32,389 nt of DNA, from the NCBI RefSeq assembly GCF_000150955.2, contig NC_011701.1, positions 1-32,389 of the forward strand, read 5' to 3'. Of this stretch, positions 8,356 through 17,559 are shown one piece after another. Position numbers and translations under genes: made by a program. How positions within the stretch are numbered: position 1 is the first letter of the stretch; every line of letters starts with the position of its first letter. This DNA comes from Phaeodactylum tricornutum CCAP 1055/1. Lineage: Eukaryota > Bacillariophyta > Bacillariophyceae > Surirellales > Neidiaceae. The notes under the pieces were generated by a model. That model worked only from the letters and a program-made list of their open reading frames with translations, did no database searches and was not told the DNA's origin.

Positions 8356-9972
8356 ATGATGAGGAACGTTGCAATAATGCGAAAGAGTCACTATTGCTGG
8401 CGTAAAGCTGTAACAAAGCACCCGGGAAATGCGTTTTCGCGATACCAAGGTCGGTCCAAGTCGAGCGATTTCCACGAGAATCCTGACGACGTCCACCACA
8501 ATGATTCGTACCGAGTCGGAGCATGGAATAAATTTCCTGACGGAAGCCGCTTTTGGAAGAAGACAACAGACGGAAACTTCCAACGCCCAATCTTCGTAGC
8601 GGCAACTCGACAGCACGTAGGGAAGACTACGACGTCATTGGCGCTGTGTTCCGGCTTGAAGAAGCGATATGAAAAAGTAGGATTTCTAAAACCAGTACGT
8701 ATCCGATGCGATATTCTGCTGTGTGGGCTTTTCCGTCTTGAGTGATATTGAGCTAACAGGTACACGAACATTTTCTGGTTCGGTAATGCTCACAGGTTGG
8801 GCAACAGCATGTGGAGGTCAAATCGGAGAATCGCAATGCTACGATACGGGTCGACAAAGATATCTGTCTTGTAAAGGAACACTTTAAACTTGATCATATC
8901 GACTACGAACATATGAGTCCAGTTATCGTACCCCGGGGGTATACCAAAAAATTTGTTGATGGCGAAGTGTCTCTACATACCCAGATTGATGACGTGATTG
9001 ATGCCATGGAGCATGTGTCTGCTGCAAGCGATGTGGTTTTGTGCGAAGGCACCGGTCACTGTGCTGTTGGATCCATTGTCGGTCTCAATAACGCCAAAGT
9101 GGCATCTTTGATTGGCGCCGACATGGTGTTGGTCGCCAATGGCGGACTCGGCTCGGCATTCGATGAGCTCAATCTCAACCGCATTCTGTGTCAGCACTAC
9201 AACGTTCGTGTAGCGGGTGTGATTATCAATAAGGTGATACCCGATAAACACGAGCAGACAAAACATTACATGCGTAAGGCACTGATGCAGGCTTGGGGTG
9301 TACCGTTGTTAGGCTGTATCCCAGATCGACCTTTCTTGGGCTGCCCTGCTCTAGCCGACTTGGAAAACTTGTTCCAAACGCAGCTCATTTCTGGGGAAGA
9401 ACATCGATTCAGGCATTACAATACGAGTGATATCAATGTTGTCACTACTTCCCTGACGCGCTTTTTGGAAAATTTGCGCCACAAACAGTCGAGAACATTG
9501 TACATTTGTCACGTCACACGTAAGTTTGATGTGTGCACGTATTGTAGATTGTCCAACCGAAGTGATTTTTAATCTTTTGCTACTCGTCCTCTTTTTAGGT
9601 GACGATTTGATTGTTGGATTCATGGGGGAATATCATCGACGACGGGAACAATCTGAGACTCCATTTGAGGCTGCATTGTTGGTTTGTGGTCGAAAGGGAA
9701 AGTATCAGCTTTCACAGGAAGTGACCGACATGTTGAGAGGGTTAAAGGGCGCTCCTGTCATGACTGTAGGACTCTCGACCCACGATGCCATGACGGCTAT
9801 CCACAACTACACGCCCAAGCTCAATATTCATGACACAAATCGCGTAAATGTCGCCGTTGACCATTACGAACCCTATATTGACTTCGACGAGCTCATCCGA
9901 CGGACGCAAGCAAGCAATTCTAATTTCAATGAACCCGGGAGTATTTCGATGGAGGAATTACGGACTCTATAG
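8356..9972 (+). CDS. BioD-like P-loop plus DRTGG-like protein (phosphotransacetylase N-terminal type), probably mitochondrial
   Basis: Three exons, 8356-8694, 8796-9519 and 9599-9972, give 478 aa. The introns (101 and 79 bp) have GTACGT...CACAG and GTAAGT...TTTAG ends and join in frame. An upstream in-frame TTG is ignored and the first ATG is used. The basic, Ser-rich first 40 residues look like a mitochondrial presequence. A Walker A motif (ATRQHVGKTT, about 83-92) opens a dethiobiotin-synthetase-like ATPase fold, with DVVLCEGTGH and the GADMVLVANGGLGSAFDELN stretch typical of this family. The C-terminal third (EAALLVCGRKGKY...APVMTVGLSTHDAMTAIH) resembles a DRTGG domain. This pair is the N-terminal regulatory half of some bacterial phosphotransacetylases (COG0857-type). 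The catalytic PTA domain is missing and the protein ends after DRTGG. Its substrate is unknown; a role in sensing or handling acetyl-phosphate or acyl groups is only a guess. Confidence 0.75.
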
Positions 9973-10434
9973 CATCAAAATATTGGTAGTGTTGTCAGGC
10001 ACTCTTTTGGATGTGAGAACGATTCACCACGACATTTGTGGTAAATATTTACATTAGTTCGCTCATGGTCAGTTCATTTCCATTAAATAGGTGTCGCAGC
10101 CATAGTGTATTTATGTTATGTAGTTTACAACTAATGTAACACATGTGTGCCGGGTGAGTCGGAATTTGGAACTTCACAGTTTTTGGTTGGCTATAAAGTC
10201 ACCACAGAATATTTGCGGATTGGCTGCGACAGCCTCACATCTCCACAGATATCACAGCACCAAAGGTATAACTTGCTCTACAGATAAACTGTAAAATCCG
10301 TTCGTGTCGTTGCATTTGTTTCACGAAAACGGAAGCACAGGTTACAGAGAAAGCAAAAGTGGACTCTCGATTAACTGTGAGTTGACATTTCAACACTTTG
10401 GTTGTGCGCTTGAGAAAGAACGTGAAGGAGCAAA
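9973..10434. promoter_or_regulatory. Intergenic region upstream of the RRM gene
   Basis: About 460 bp without a recognisable gene. It contains the palindrome TAACTGTGA at 10372-10380, 55 bp before the RRM-gene ATG, embedded in TTAACTGTGAGTTG. Nearly the same 14-mer, TTAACTGTAAGTTG, occurs 73 bp upstream of NOC1 (21956-21969). Confidence 0.45.
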
Positions 10435-12005
10435 ATGGCGTCAAAGGTATGTTACGGTTATATCTTGATGAACCAACATCCGTTGATTAGCGTAGATGGC
10501 TCCAAAAATTTCCCACGTTTTATTCAACTATGCGATTATTTCTTACGCAATATACATTCTCACGAATTTGTTCATTCTTCGTTATGCTAGGATGGCTCAA
10601 AGGATGTGGGGAACAACCTCGAGGCAAAAGCTGATGTGGAGGATAGGAGAACCAAAGAGGGTGCTGCAGAAGTGGTCACTGAGACCAGTAAGGAAACAAC
10701 CGAAGAAAAGGAAGCATTCGAAGTCAACCATGCAGAGACGGAAGTTTCAGAAGAAACAATCGCTTCTGAAGCCAAACGTACCGACGTCGAACCGTTAGCT
10801 GATGGTCAACGTAGCAAGCGCGTGTACGTTGGCAACCTTACGTTTTCTGTTTCGTGGCAAGATCTGAAAGACCATATTAAGTCCACGGGATTGGACGTGA
10901 CTAAAGCCAACGTCATGTCTGGCCCAGATGGTCGTTCCAAAGGCTGTGGTATTGTTGAGTTCGCGACGGTTGAAGCTGCTCAGCAAGCAGTGTTGACGCT
11001 CAACGATACCGAGCTCAAGGGTCGTCAGATTTTTGTGCGAGAAGACCGTGAAATTAAAAGCGGATCCGGTAATTTTCAAATCGGTGCTGCGAGCGCTGGG
11101 GGACAAAGATTCTCATCAGAAGAGCATGCGCAGAATAGGCGTGTTTATGTCGGAAACTTGAGCTGGTCAGTCGCCTGGCAAAGCTTAAAGGACCACATGC
11201 GCCAGGCGGGCGAAGTCGTTCATGCTGAAGTTATTATGGAATATAACGGACGGTCCAAAGGATGCGGAATCGTCGAATACGCGACGGATGAAGAAGCACA
11301 GGAAGCCATCAAAACGCTGACAGATACAGAGCTGAACGGGCGAATGATTTTCGTTCGCGAAGATCGAGAAACACCGAATCAAGGAGCGTCTTATCAAGGT
11401 ACCTATGAACGCACACAAAGCACATCCGTGTATGTGTGGAATCTTGCCCCGGGAACATCGTGGCAGGATTTGAAGGATCATATGCGCATGGCCGGAAATG
11501 TAGACTCGGCGACAGTCATGACGAATGCAGATTCTTTGTGCTGTGGTGTTGTTGTATACCAGCGTCCCCAGGAGGCTGAAAGGGCAATTCGTGAGCTGCA
11601 AGGCACAGACTTGAATGGCAGTGCCATTTCAATTCGTGAGGATAGAAAGCAGGTGAATCGCGGGGCTGGATCGGGTCGTGGCGCGGTCGTGGGCGTGGAG
11701 GGCGTGGTATATCATCTTACGGCGGTGGACGTGGTATAGGCCGCCTCAATGTTGACGCGGAGACACAATTATTCGTAGGCAATCTCGCTCAGTCGACGAC
11801 CTGGAGGGAATTGAAGGACCATTTCCGCCAATGCGGTGACATTCAACGTGCGGAAGTCAAAAACGGGCCGGCTGGGCAATCTAAAGGTTTCGGGACAGTT
11901 CAATTTTTGAAGAAGTCAGATGCCAAGGATGCTATCACTCAACTCAATGGTAGCGAGCTTCAAGGCAATGTTATAGAAGTGCGGCTCGACCAGAAAGCTC
12001 GCTAA
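10435..12005 (+). CDS. GBP2/HRB1-like four-RRM RNA-binding protein with RGG linker
   Basis: Exon 1 (10435-10446) encodes only MASK. A 144-bp intron (10447-10590, GTATGT...CTAG) follows, and exon 2 opens in frame with DGSKDVG. A Glu-rich acidic leader (to about residue 75) precedes RRM1 (about 82-156), RRM2 (about 188-262) and RRM3 (about 283-355). Each has the V-(Y/F)-V-x-NL and SWQDLKDHMR pattern shared with yeast GBP2/HRB1, shuttling SR-like proteins that accompany mRNA export. RRM3 has VWNLAPG in place of VGNL and has lost the aromatic RNP1 core (LCCGVVVY). A fourth RRM (about 11768-11994: LFVGNLAQSTTWRELKDHFR, SKGFGTVQF) lies in another frame. The linker at 11665-11750 reads as a Gly-Arg (RGG) box only in that second frame. 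The first frame stops at 11739. See the finding on the frame offset. Confidence 0.8.
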
Positions 12006-12202
12006 ATGGATAATCTGCTCCTAGTGGAATGTGCTTGCGAAAACCTTTGCTTAATAAATGGTGCGAAGCGTGTCTTTGTAAGGCCTCTTCGCTCACATGA
12101 GAGAGGCACGGAAGGGTACAGTTAAAACTATTAAAACGGTCTATAAATGTGTATTTTTTAATATAAATAATTGCGCTTTTACTCATTGTCAACATAATAC
12201 GC
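12006..12202. other. Convergent 3' intergenic gap
   Basis: About 200 bp between the converging RRM and membrane-protein genes. It contains a 6-bp perfect inverted repeat, GCCTCT...AGAGGC (12083-12088 and 12102-12107), with a 13-nt loop, and is AT-rich around 12120-12180. Poly(A) sites for both genes are expected here, but none can be placed with confidence. Confidence 0.4.
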
Positions 12203-13421
12203 CTACTTGGAGGTTGGGGAGATCCGCGCATGAGAATTTCGTTCATTTACCGATTTGATTGCCTTGATGAAGAACGGCATAGAAAAAGCGAAGAATTCCA
12301 CACCCCGGCTAGCAACAAAATTGATTTGCCATATGGATTGACCCATCGCTACGAGCAGGGCCCAGCATCCGACCAAGATGTTGAGCTCAATGAATGTGGA
12401 ACCAGTCAATCGATCCCGTTCGGCCGCATCTTTCAATGAGTAGATCATGGTTGAAATTAAAAACAAACGCGCAATGGCGGACCACTGGAGACTAACGTCG
12501 AACCAGCTAAGTCGGAGCGCTTTCCGATACTGGAAACGAACAAAGGAATCGAGAAATGAGAATGGATGGTGCAGTTAGTATGGTCCACGAGGGATCATCT
12601 CAGTTGATGCTCACCCTCAACTTGAAGAGCCCCTCCATGAAACTTGAGAAGACACCAAACAGTACAAGAATTAGACTGTTTCGATAAGTCAAAGCCTTTT
12701 TCTTATGCTGCACCTTGAGACCTTCAAAGGTTCTCTTGGTACCTTTCCACAGCTCATTCGTCATTTTGGATGTCACTAAGTTCATCCCGTCGCGCTGATC
12801 GATACCACGCTTCCACCCCATAAACGACACTACCGTTGCGAATAAGCGTACAATACCCATGAAAGACGAAAATATCATAGCGGCTCCCGCGCTCCGACAA
12901 AAGCCAGCTTCACCCGGAATTGACGCTAAACCAATCATAGAAAAGCCAAACAGGCCAATGTTTAGGCGTTTGTATGTGTCGCTACCTAGTCGATTGTGCT
13001 CATTCGCACATGCCAGGATGTGACAAGTTCCGGCAGCTGTCCCAAAACCGGCGACACCCGCCAATTTCGACGCAAGCCTTTTTGTCATGGTGCGATCCGG
13101 AATTAGAAACAGCAGTGTGGCGACAGTGCCGAACAAATACTGGCCCATTTGGTACGCCTCACTGAGGTGGTCCTTTCTTGAAATTCTTTCAATGGTTTCA
13201 CAAGAATCATCGGAGGCACCATGCAAGCCTGTGGCGTCTTCGTAGCCCCTGGAGCGAAGCAAACCGAGGTTCTTTTCTGCAAAGACCCTCGATGGATGCA
13301 TTTGCCGAAAAGCGTTTTCGCTCAATGAAATTTTTTTTTGACTGATCGACATTCCGTAGCATGTTCCGACCCATATACTCGTAACGACGAAACATGACGC
13401 TTTGGCTTGACTGTGAGTCAT
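12203..13421 (-). CDS. Orphan multi-pass membrane protein
   Basis: Exon 1 is 13421-12615 and exon 2 is 12529-12203. The 85-bp intron reads GTGAGC...TTCCAG on the minus strand and joins in frame, giving 377 aa. I do not recognise the family. The first 22 residues have a basic start and a short hydrophobic run, which could be a signal or targeting peptide. A polar segment runs to about residue 90, followed by about eight hydrophobic stretches (for example MGQYLFGTVATLLFLIP, GAAMIFSSFMGIVRLFATVV, SLILVLFGVFSSFMEGLF, IARLFLISTMIYSL, IELNILVGCWALLVAMG). The C-terminus is short and polar. The start codon lies inside a TGACTGTGA palindrome. A 9-base A run in codons about 28-31 (13331-13339 as T on +) is a spot where a sequence error could shift the frame. 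The upstream 240 bp are duplicated around an LTR fragment. Confidence 0.65.
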
Positions 13422-13448
13422 TTCTCTTTAGATTTCGGGAAGGCCCGG

Positions 13449-13692
13449 ATTTTCTTTTGGGATGCGGCTCTGGAGAGGGAGATATAGAGAATGAGTTTGT
13501 GGTTTCGTCTGTGTTCAACGGAGGAGAAACAACTTTACGGAAGCTTGGTTTGAAGTACGCTCGACAAACGAGCAGGAGAAGACACTGATATATCTGATCT
13601 GTCGACTGACAGTGAGAGAGAGAAATAAAATATTCATTGAAATGTGATATCACGCCCCTGGCAGTAAAGAGCAAACTGCTCGACAGCGTGCG
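13449..13692. repeat. Segmental duplication, copy A
   Basis: This 244-bp segment recurs at 13843-14085 in direct orientation, with about ten differences by eye (roughly 95 percent identity). It lies immediately upstream of the membrane-protein start and probably holds its promoter or 5' UTR. It includes the palindrome TGACAGTGA at 13607-13615. Small open frames read through both copies (for example 13394-13588 on +), but they share no recognisable domain. Confidence 0.9.
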
Positions 13693-13842
13693 TAGAAAAA
13701 CCCTACGACAAGCATACGGGGGTTCAATATCCCTATATTGAGGGGACAAGTTTATAAGTTTTGTTTTACGTCTTTTTATCGATCTACAATCCTTTGGTCC
13801 CACAGACACGTTTTAGCCCGTTATTGTTGCAGTTTCCTACAG
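13693..13842 (+). mobile_element. Copia LTR fragment between the two duplicate copies
   Basis: About 150 bp match the middle of the LTR at 3644-4025 (its part 3789-3940), sharing for example the 20-mer TCCCACAGACACGTTTTAGC. The ends of the LTR are missing, so this is a fragment rather than a whole solo LTR. It is in the same orientation as the larger element. It sits exactly between the two 240-bp copies. Confidence 0.85.
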
Positions 13843-14085
13843 ATTTTCTTTTGGGATGCGGCTCTGGAGAAGGAGATATAGAGAATGAGTTTGTGGTTTC
13901 GTCTGTGTTCAACGGAGGAGAAACAACTTTACGGAAGCTTGGTTCGAAGTACGCTCAACAAACAAGGAGGAGAAGACACTGATATATCTGATCTGTCGAC
14001 TGACAGTGAGAGAGAGAAATGAAATATTCATTGAAATGTGATATCACGCCCCTGGCAGTAAGAGCAAGCTGCTCCACAGCGTACG
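13843..14085. repeat. Segmental duplication, copy B
   Basis: Direct repeat of 13449-13692. It is the copy farther from the membrane-protein gene, and it also carries the palindrome TGACAGTGA (14001-14009). It starts directly after the LTR fragment. Confidence 0.9.
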
Positions 14086-14966
14086 AACGGAAACCTCAGA
14101 AACTCCCCCTCAAGAAAACAATATGAAGCTATAACGTGCAGCCTTTAAACCACAAGAACCTAACTGTAAAGGATGTGCTGCAAAGCGGATGAAGGTAGAC
14201 AGGTCTGTATCCAATGATGAAAGTGGACTCTTTTACAGCCAAGTAATCTTTCACAGTCAACAATTTCATTGTCACAATACGTTTCTTCAAATGACAGTGA
14301 ACTCAGGGCACAATTTTCTGCTAATTTTGTAAATAGCCAACTTCTGGCCTGTCTCACATAGCTGTTTGGGTACCAGTTCAATCAAGTAGAAGATATTTCT
14401 CGTACATTGGCAGCAATCAAACTTGATGGTTAAAAAACAAAGTCAATACTTCCAATCCATTTGTTTCCTTTTGGTCCGGTACCGGCCACAAGTGAGTGAC
14501 AATGGGGGCGGCAGCTTTTTAACAAGTTCACAGCGAATATTTGTACCTGACTGTGAACAAACGATCTCTAATGTAAAGTGAGCAGCCAAAGTCAAAAGGA
14601 ATTCTGATCCCGAAACACATACAAATTGTGAAAAATAATAGTAAAATATTGTGGTATTCAAGATATAAATATATATGTCTGAAATGAGTCCGATGACTTG
14701 GCTCATTTACTGAGAATGCTTATGCAACTGTAGCTGTAAGTCCTTCAGCACGATGCAAGTGTGGTCGACAGCAAGCCTTTGAGTAAGCATGCACGGACTC
14801 AACTAGCTAGGTAGTTGCTTTGTCCGTTTCGACTCCGGAACTGACAGTTAATGTAAATCACTATTTGCTTATCTTGTCGGAAAACCAAGGTAACACTTGT
14901 GAAACCAGCAAAGAGAAAATATCTTCTCCGACGAAGAATTAGTCATTGTGCTCCGTCGTAACCGTT
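14086..14966. promoter_or_regulatory. Intergenic region upstream of the AFG2-like gene
   Basis: About 880 bp with no protein I recognise; small minus-strand frames (14160-14381, 14443-14706) look like chance. Exact TNACWGTNA palindromes occur at 14292-14300, 14548-14556 and 14842-14850, the last about 117 bp before the AFG2-like ATG. The region 14630-14680 is very AT-rich. Confidence 0.45.
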
Positions 14967-17462
14967 ATGGCTAAAAATAGCATTCATGAAGCTATGTTGC
15001 CGGGATCGTGTCGTCTGCGCAGGCCTCTGTGGTCCACAAGAAGTCGTCGCCGGCTGCAAAGAACGCCTGTTTTGCCGAGCAGTTGTGGTCCTAGCACCGT
15101 AATGATCTTGGATGCGAAGCGGATATTTTTGTGTCGCCTCTCCTGTTCCTCAAGCAGCAACAACAACAATTTGCAGTCGGTAGAGTGGGACGACTCGGTT
15201 GAGATTCTCTCCCAGGATCCTATGTACTTTCTCGGTCCCTGTTCTTCTGTTTTTTACAAATTGCAACAGGTTGAAAGGTTTGTTTCAGCTAACTGGCAGA
15301 TTAAACAGGCTAGGGCGACGGTCGATTTTGCTCATGGCGTTGACGCTTCTTCAGCATTTGCAACCCCTGAAACCAGCCTTGGATTTCTAAACAGTTCTAT
15401 GGCATCGATGCCCTTGTTATCCATTGTATTCCAAGTTCGGTGCAGCACTACATCAGTCGATGAAAAAAATCCTTATACCGTCGATCTCATCACATCTGGC
15501 TGGGAATTTAATCCTCGTTTGAGCGCTTGTCTCAAGAGACACCTAGCAGGTACCCGCGTTGTGTGGGGCCGAGAGGATTCTATAACGACTCGAATAGACA
15601 TGTGCTTTTTTGATCAACATTGGTCTCTGACGGTGGAATCCGTCGTTGTCTCGCAATCGCTGTCGCTTTTGACGGGGTGTTTTGACGTACTTCCGTCAAC
15701 ACGAATAACTTTCGTTCCAGCCGAGATCCGATTTGATCGCGAGACTGTCGACGAAAGATTTGTTACCAGCCAAGAGCGTACTTTGTTTCCGATCGACCTT
15801 GGTACTTCTCCCGTCGTGAAAATATTGAATGAAACTATTGAGTGTCTTCGTCACAGCGACGATTCAATTGCGTTACCGCGTGTCTTTGTGTTATCAGGGC
15901 CACCTGGCGTCGGAAAAACTCACGGAATACGCATTGCTACCCAGTATGCCTCACGTCAAGGTCCATGTAAGCTTATAGTCTTGCAAGGATCGGAACTTTT
16001 GTCGGCGGGGAGTGCTGCCGACGCTTCCTTGTCATTGTTACGGTATTTTGTACAGGCGGCCAATGCAACTGGGTTGAGCTCGGAGGCTGTTGCAGTGCTC
16101 TTTCTTGATGAATGTGACGCTCTTTTTGCGTCCGATATTATCGCCGCCAGCCTAGGAAGCTTGCTGGATCGTATGGCTGATCCTTCAGATCTGGAGGCGT
16201 TTAAATGGCGGCGAGTAGTTGTTGTGGCCGCCACAAATAGGGTTGAAGCAATTCCAGTATCACTTCAAAGGCCGGGACGCTTGGAACGCGAAGTTTCCTT
16301 GTTTCCACCCAGTATTGCCGAGCGCATCTCCATCCTACAATTCCTATTAAGGGATTCATGTAAGGCATGCTTAAAGCCGGAGGAAGTGGAGGGGTTGGCG
16401 GAAAGTTGCGTTGGATACGTTGCTGCAGACCTAGTATCGCTTGTTAGACATGCAAAGCTATTACGGCTATTTCAAGACGTGACAGAGAAGCATGATTCCG
16501 TTGGCTTGACTTATCATCTGCTAAAAAGTGCCACAAAAGAAGTTGCTGCTTCAGCCTTGCGAGATGCATCACTATCAGCTCCACCAAACAGATCTTGGAA
16601 GGATGTTGCGGGCAATCCCGGTGGTGCCAAAACACTTTTGCGTCAAGCTGTTGAGTGGCCTCTATCGAGACGTTGTGCATATGAATGTTTGGGTCTGACG
16701 CCACCACGTGGTATTCTTCTATATGGCCCTCCTGGTTGCGCCAAGACTTCCTTGGCAAGAGCTGCAGCCGGAGCTAGCAATGTGGCATTTTTATCGCTTG
16801 CACCCGCCGACGTATACGCGTCGTCGTACATTGGCGAAGCTGAAGCGATTGTTCGTCGAACGTTTGCTTTGGCCCGATCGGCAGCGCCATGTGTGTTATT
16901 TTTTGACGAAATTGACGCAGTTTTGGGATCGGACGGTAAAGCTGGGCATAGTATGTCTCGTGGGTCGTCTGCAGAAGCAAGAGTTTTGAGTACCTTCTTG
17001 AACGAAATGGATGGTGTAGATGGTGAATCAAAAGATGGTGTTCTTGTGCTGGGTGCGACAAATCGGCCCTGGACTTTGGATGTCGCGTTGCTGCGGCCGG
17101 GGCGGTTTGATAAGATCATTTACGTCCCTCCTCCTGACTTTGAAGGCCGACAATCTATTCTCAATCTCGCGTGTCGAGAATGGATAGATTTAGGGCTTGC
17201 ACCTGATATTGATATAGAAATTCTGGCCAGCGAGGGAGTTTCTGGGAATTTGACAGGTGCCGAGATTGTAGGCGCCTGTCGGGAAGCCGCCTCGGATGTG
17301 ATTCGCAACACTATAATGAGAAAAGCAGAAACGCCGACAGTTGTTTGGTCTTTAAAGCACTCGGATCTAGAATCCGCACTGCAAGCCGTCCAGCCCATTT
17401 TGTCGAATCCAACCACTATGCTTGAATTTGATCGTTTTGAAGCAGATCAAAAGCTTATGTAA
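14967..17462 (+). CDS. AFG2-family tandem AAA+ ATPase (SPATA5L1/AFG2B-like)
   Basis: 831 aa, no intron; the frame also contains a TTG at 14946, but the first ATG is 14967. There are two AAA+ modules. D1 has Walker A GPPGVGKT (311-318), Walker B VLFLDECD (about 377-384) and AATNR. D2 has GPPGCAKT (587-594), VLFFDEID (643-650), GATNRP and the arginine-finger block LRPGRFDK. The C-A-K-T form of the D2 Walker A together with G-V-G-K-T in D1 resembles SPATA5L1 (AFG2B), while CDC48 and PEX1/6 usually have G-T-G-K-T. AFG2-type ATPases strip maturation factors from pre-60S particles or act in replisome quality control. The N-terminal 300 residues are poorly conserved and begin with an Arg-rich stretch. 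CDC48-like or PEX6-like assignments are less likely but cannot be excluded by eye. Confidence 0.75.
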   Translation: MAKNSIHEAMLPGSCRLRRPLWSTRSRRRLQRTPVLPSSCGPSTVMILDAKRIFLCRLSCSSSSNNNNLQSVEWDDSVEILSQDPMYFLGPCSSVFYKLQQVERFVSANWQIKQARATVDFAHGVDASSAFATPETSLGFLNSSMASMPLLSIVFQVRCSTTSVDEKNPYTVDLITSGWEFNPRLSACLKRHLAGTRVVWGREDSITTRIDMCFFDQHWSLTVESVVVSQSLSLLTGCFDVLPSTRITFVPAEIRFDRETVDERFVTSQERTLFPIDLGTSPVVKILNETIECLRHSDDSIALPRVFVLSGPPGVGKTHGIRIATQYASRQGPCKLIVLQGSELLSAGSAADASLSLLRYFVQAANATGLSSEAVAVLFLDECDALFASDIIAASLGSLLDRMADPSDLEAFKWRRVVVVAATNRVEAIPVSLQRPGRLEREVSLFPPSIAERISILQFLLRDSCKACLKPEEVEGLAESCVGYVAADLVSLVRHAKLLRLFQDVTEKHDSVGLTYHLLKSATKEVAASALRDASLSAPPNRSWKDVAGNPGGAKTLLRQAVEWPLSRRCAYECLGLTPPRGILLYGPPGCAKTSLARAAAGASNVAFLSLAPADVYASSYIGEAEAIVRRTFALARSAAPCVLFFDEIDAVLGSDGKAGHSMSRGSSAEARVLSTFLNEMDGVDGESKDGVLVLGATNRPWTLDVALLRPGRFDKIIYVPPPDFEGRQSILNLACREWIDLGLAPDIDIEILASEGVSGNLTGAEIVGACREAASDVIRNTIMRKAETPTVVWSLKHSDLESALQAVQPILSNPTTMLEFDRFEADQKLM

Positions 17463-17559
17463 ATGCCCCAATTGCTAGAGTCCCCCTTCCCCCCTCCCGG
17501 CTGGGGCACAGTACTATCGCCCTATCAAACCCGAGAAATTTAATTGTTGTGGCTAGTGA
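17463..17559. other. Short convergent gap between the AFG2-like gene and IF-3
   Basis: 97 bp between two stop codons, including the C-rich run CCCCCTTCCCCCCTCCCGG near 17482-17500. Both transcripts must end within or beyond this gap, so their 3' ends probably overlap. Confidence 0.5.

Noticed and set aside
13207-13809. 200-aa minus-strand frame across copy A and the LTR fragment
   Set aside because: It overlaps the membrane-protein start in another frame and reads through repeat DNA; no motif supports it.
14946-14948. TTG as start of the AFG2-like gene (and similar TTG starts at 8338, 18477, 21919, 25207)
   Set aside because: Nuclear genes in diatoms start at ATG; in each case the first in-frame ATG gives a sensible N-terminus.
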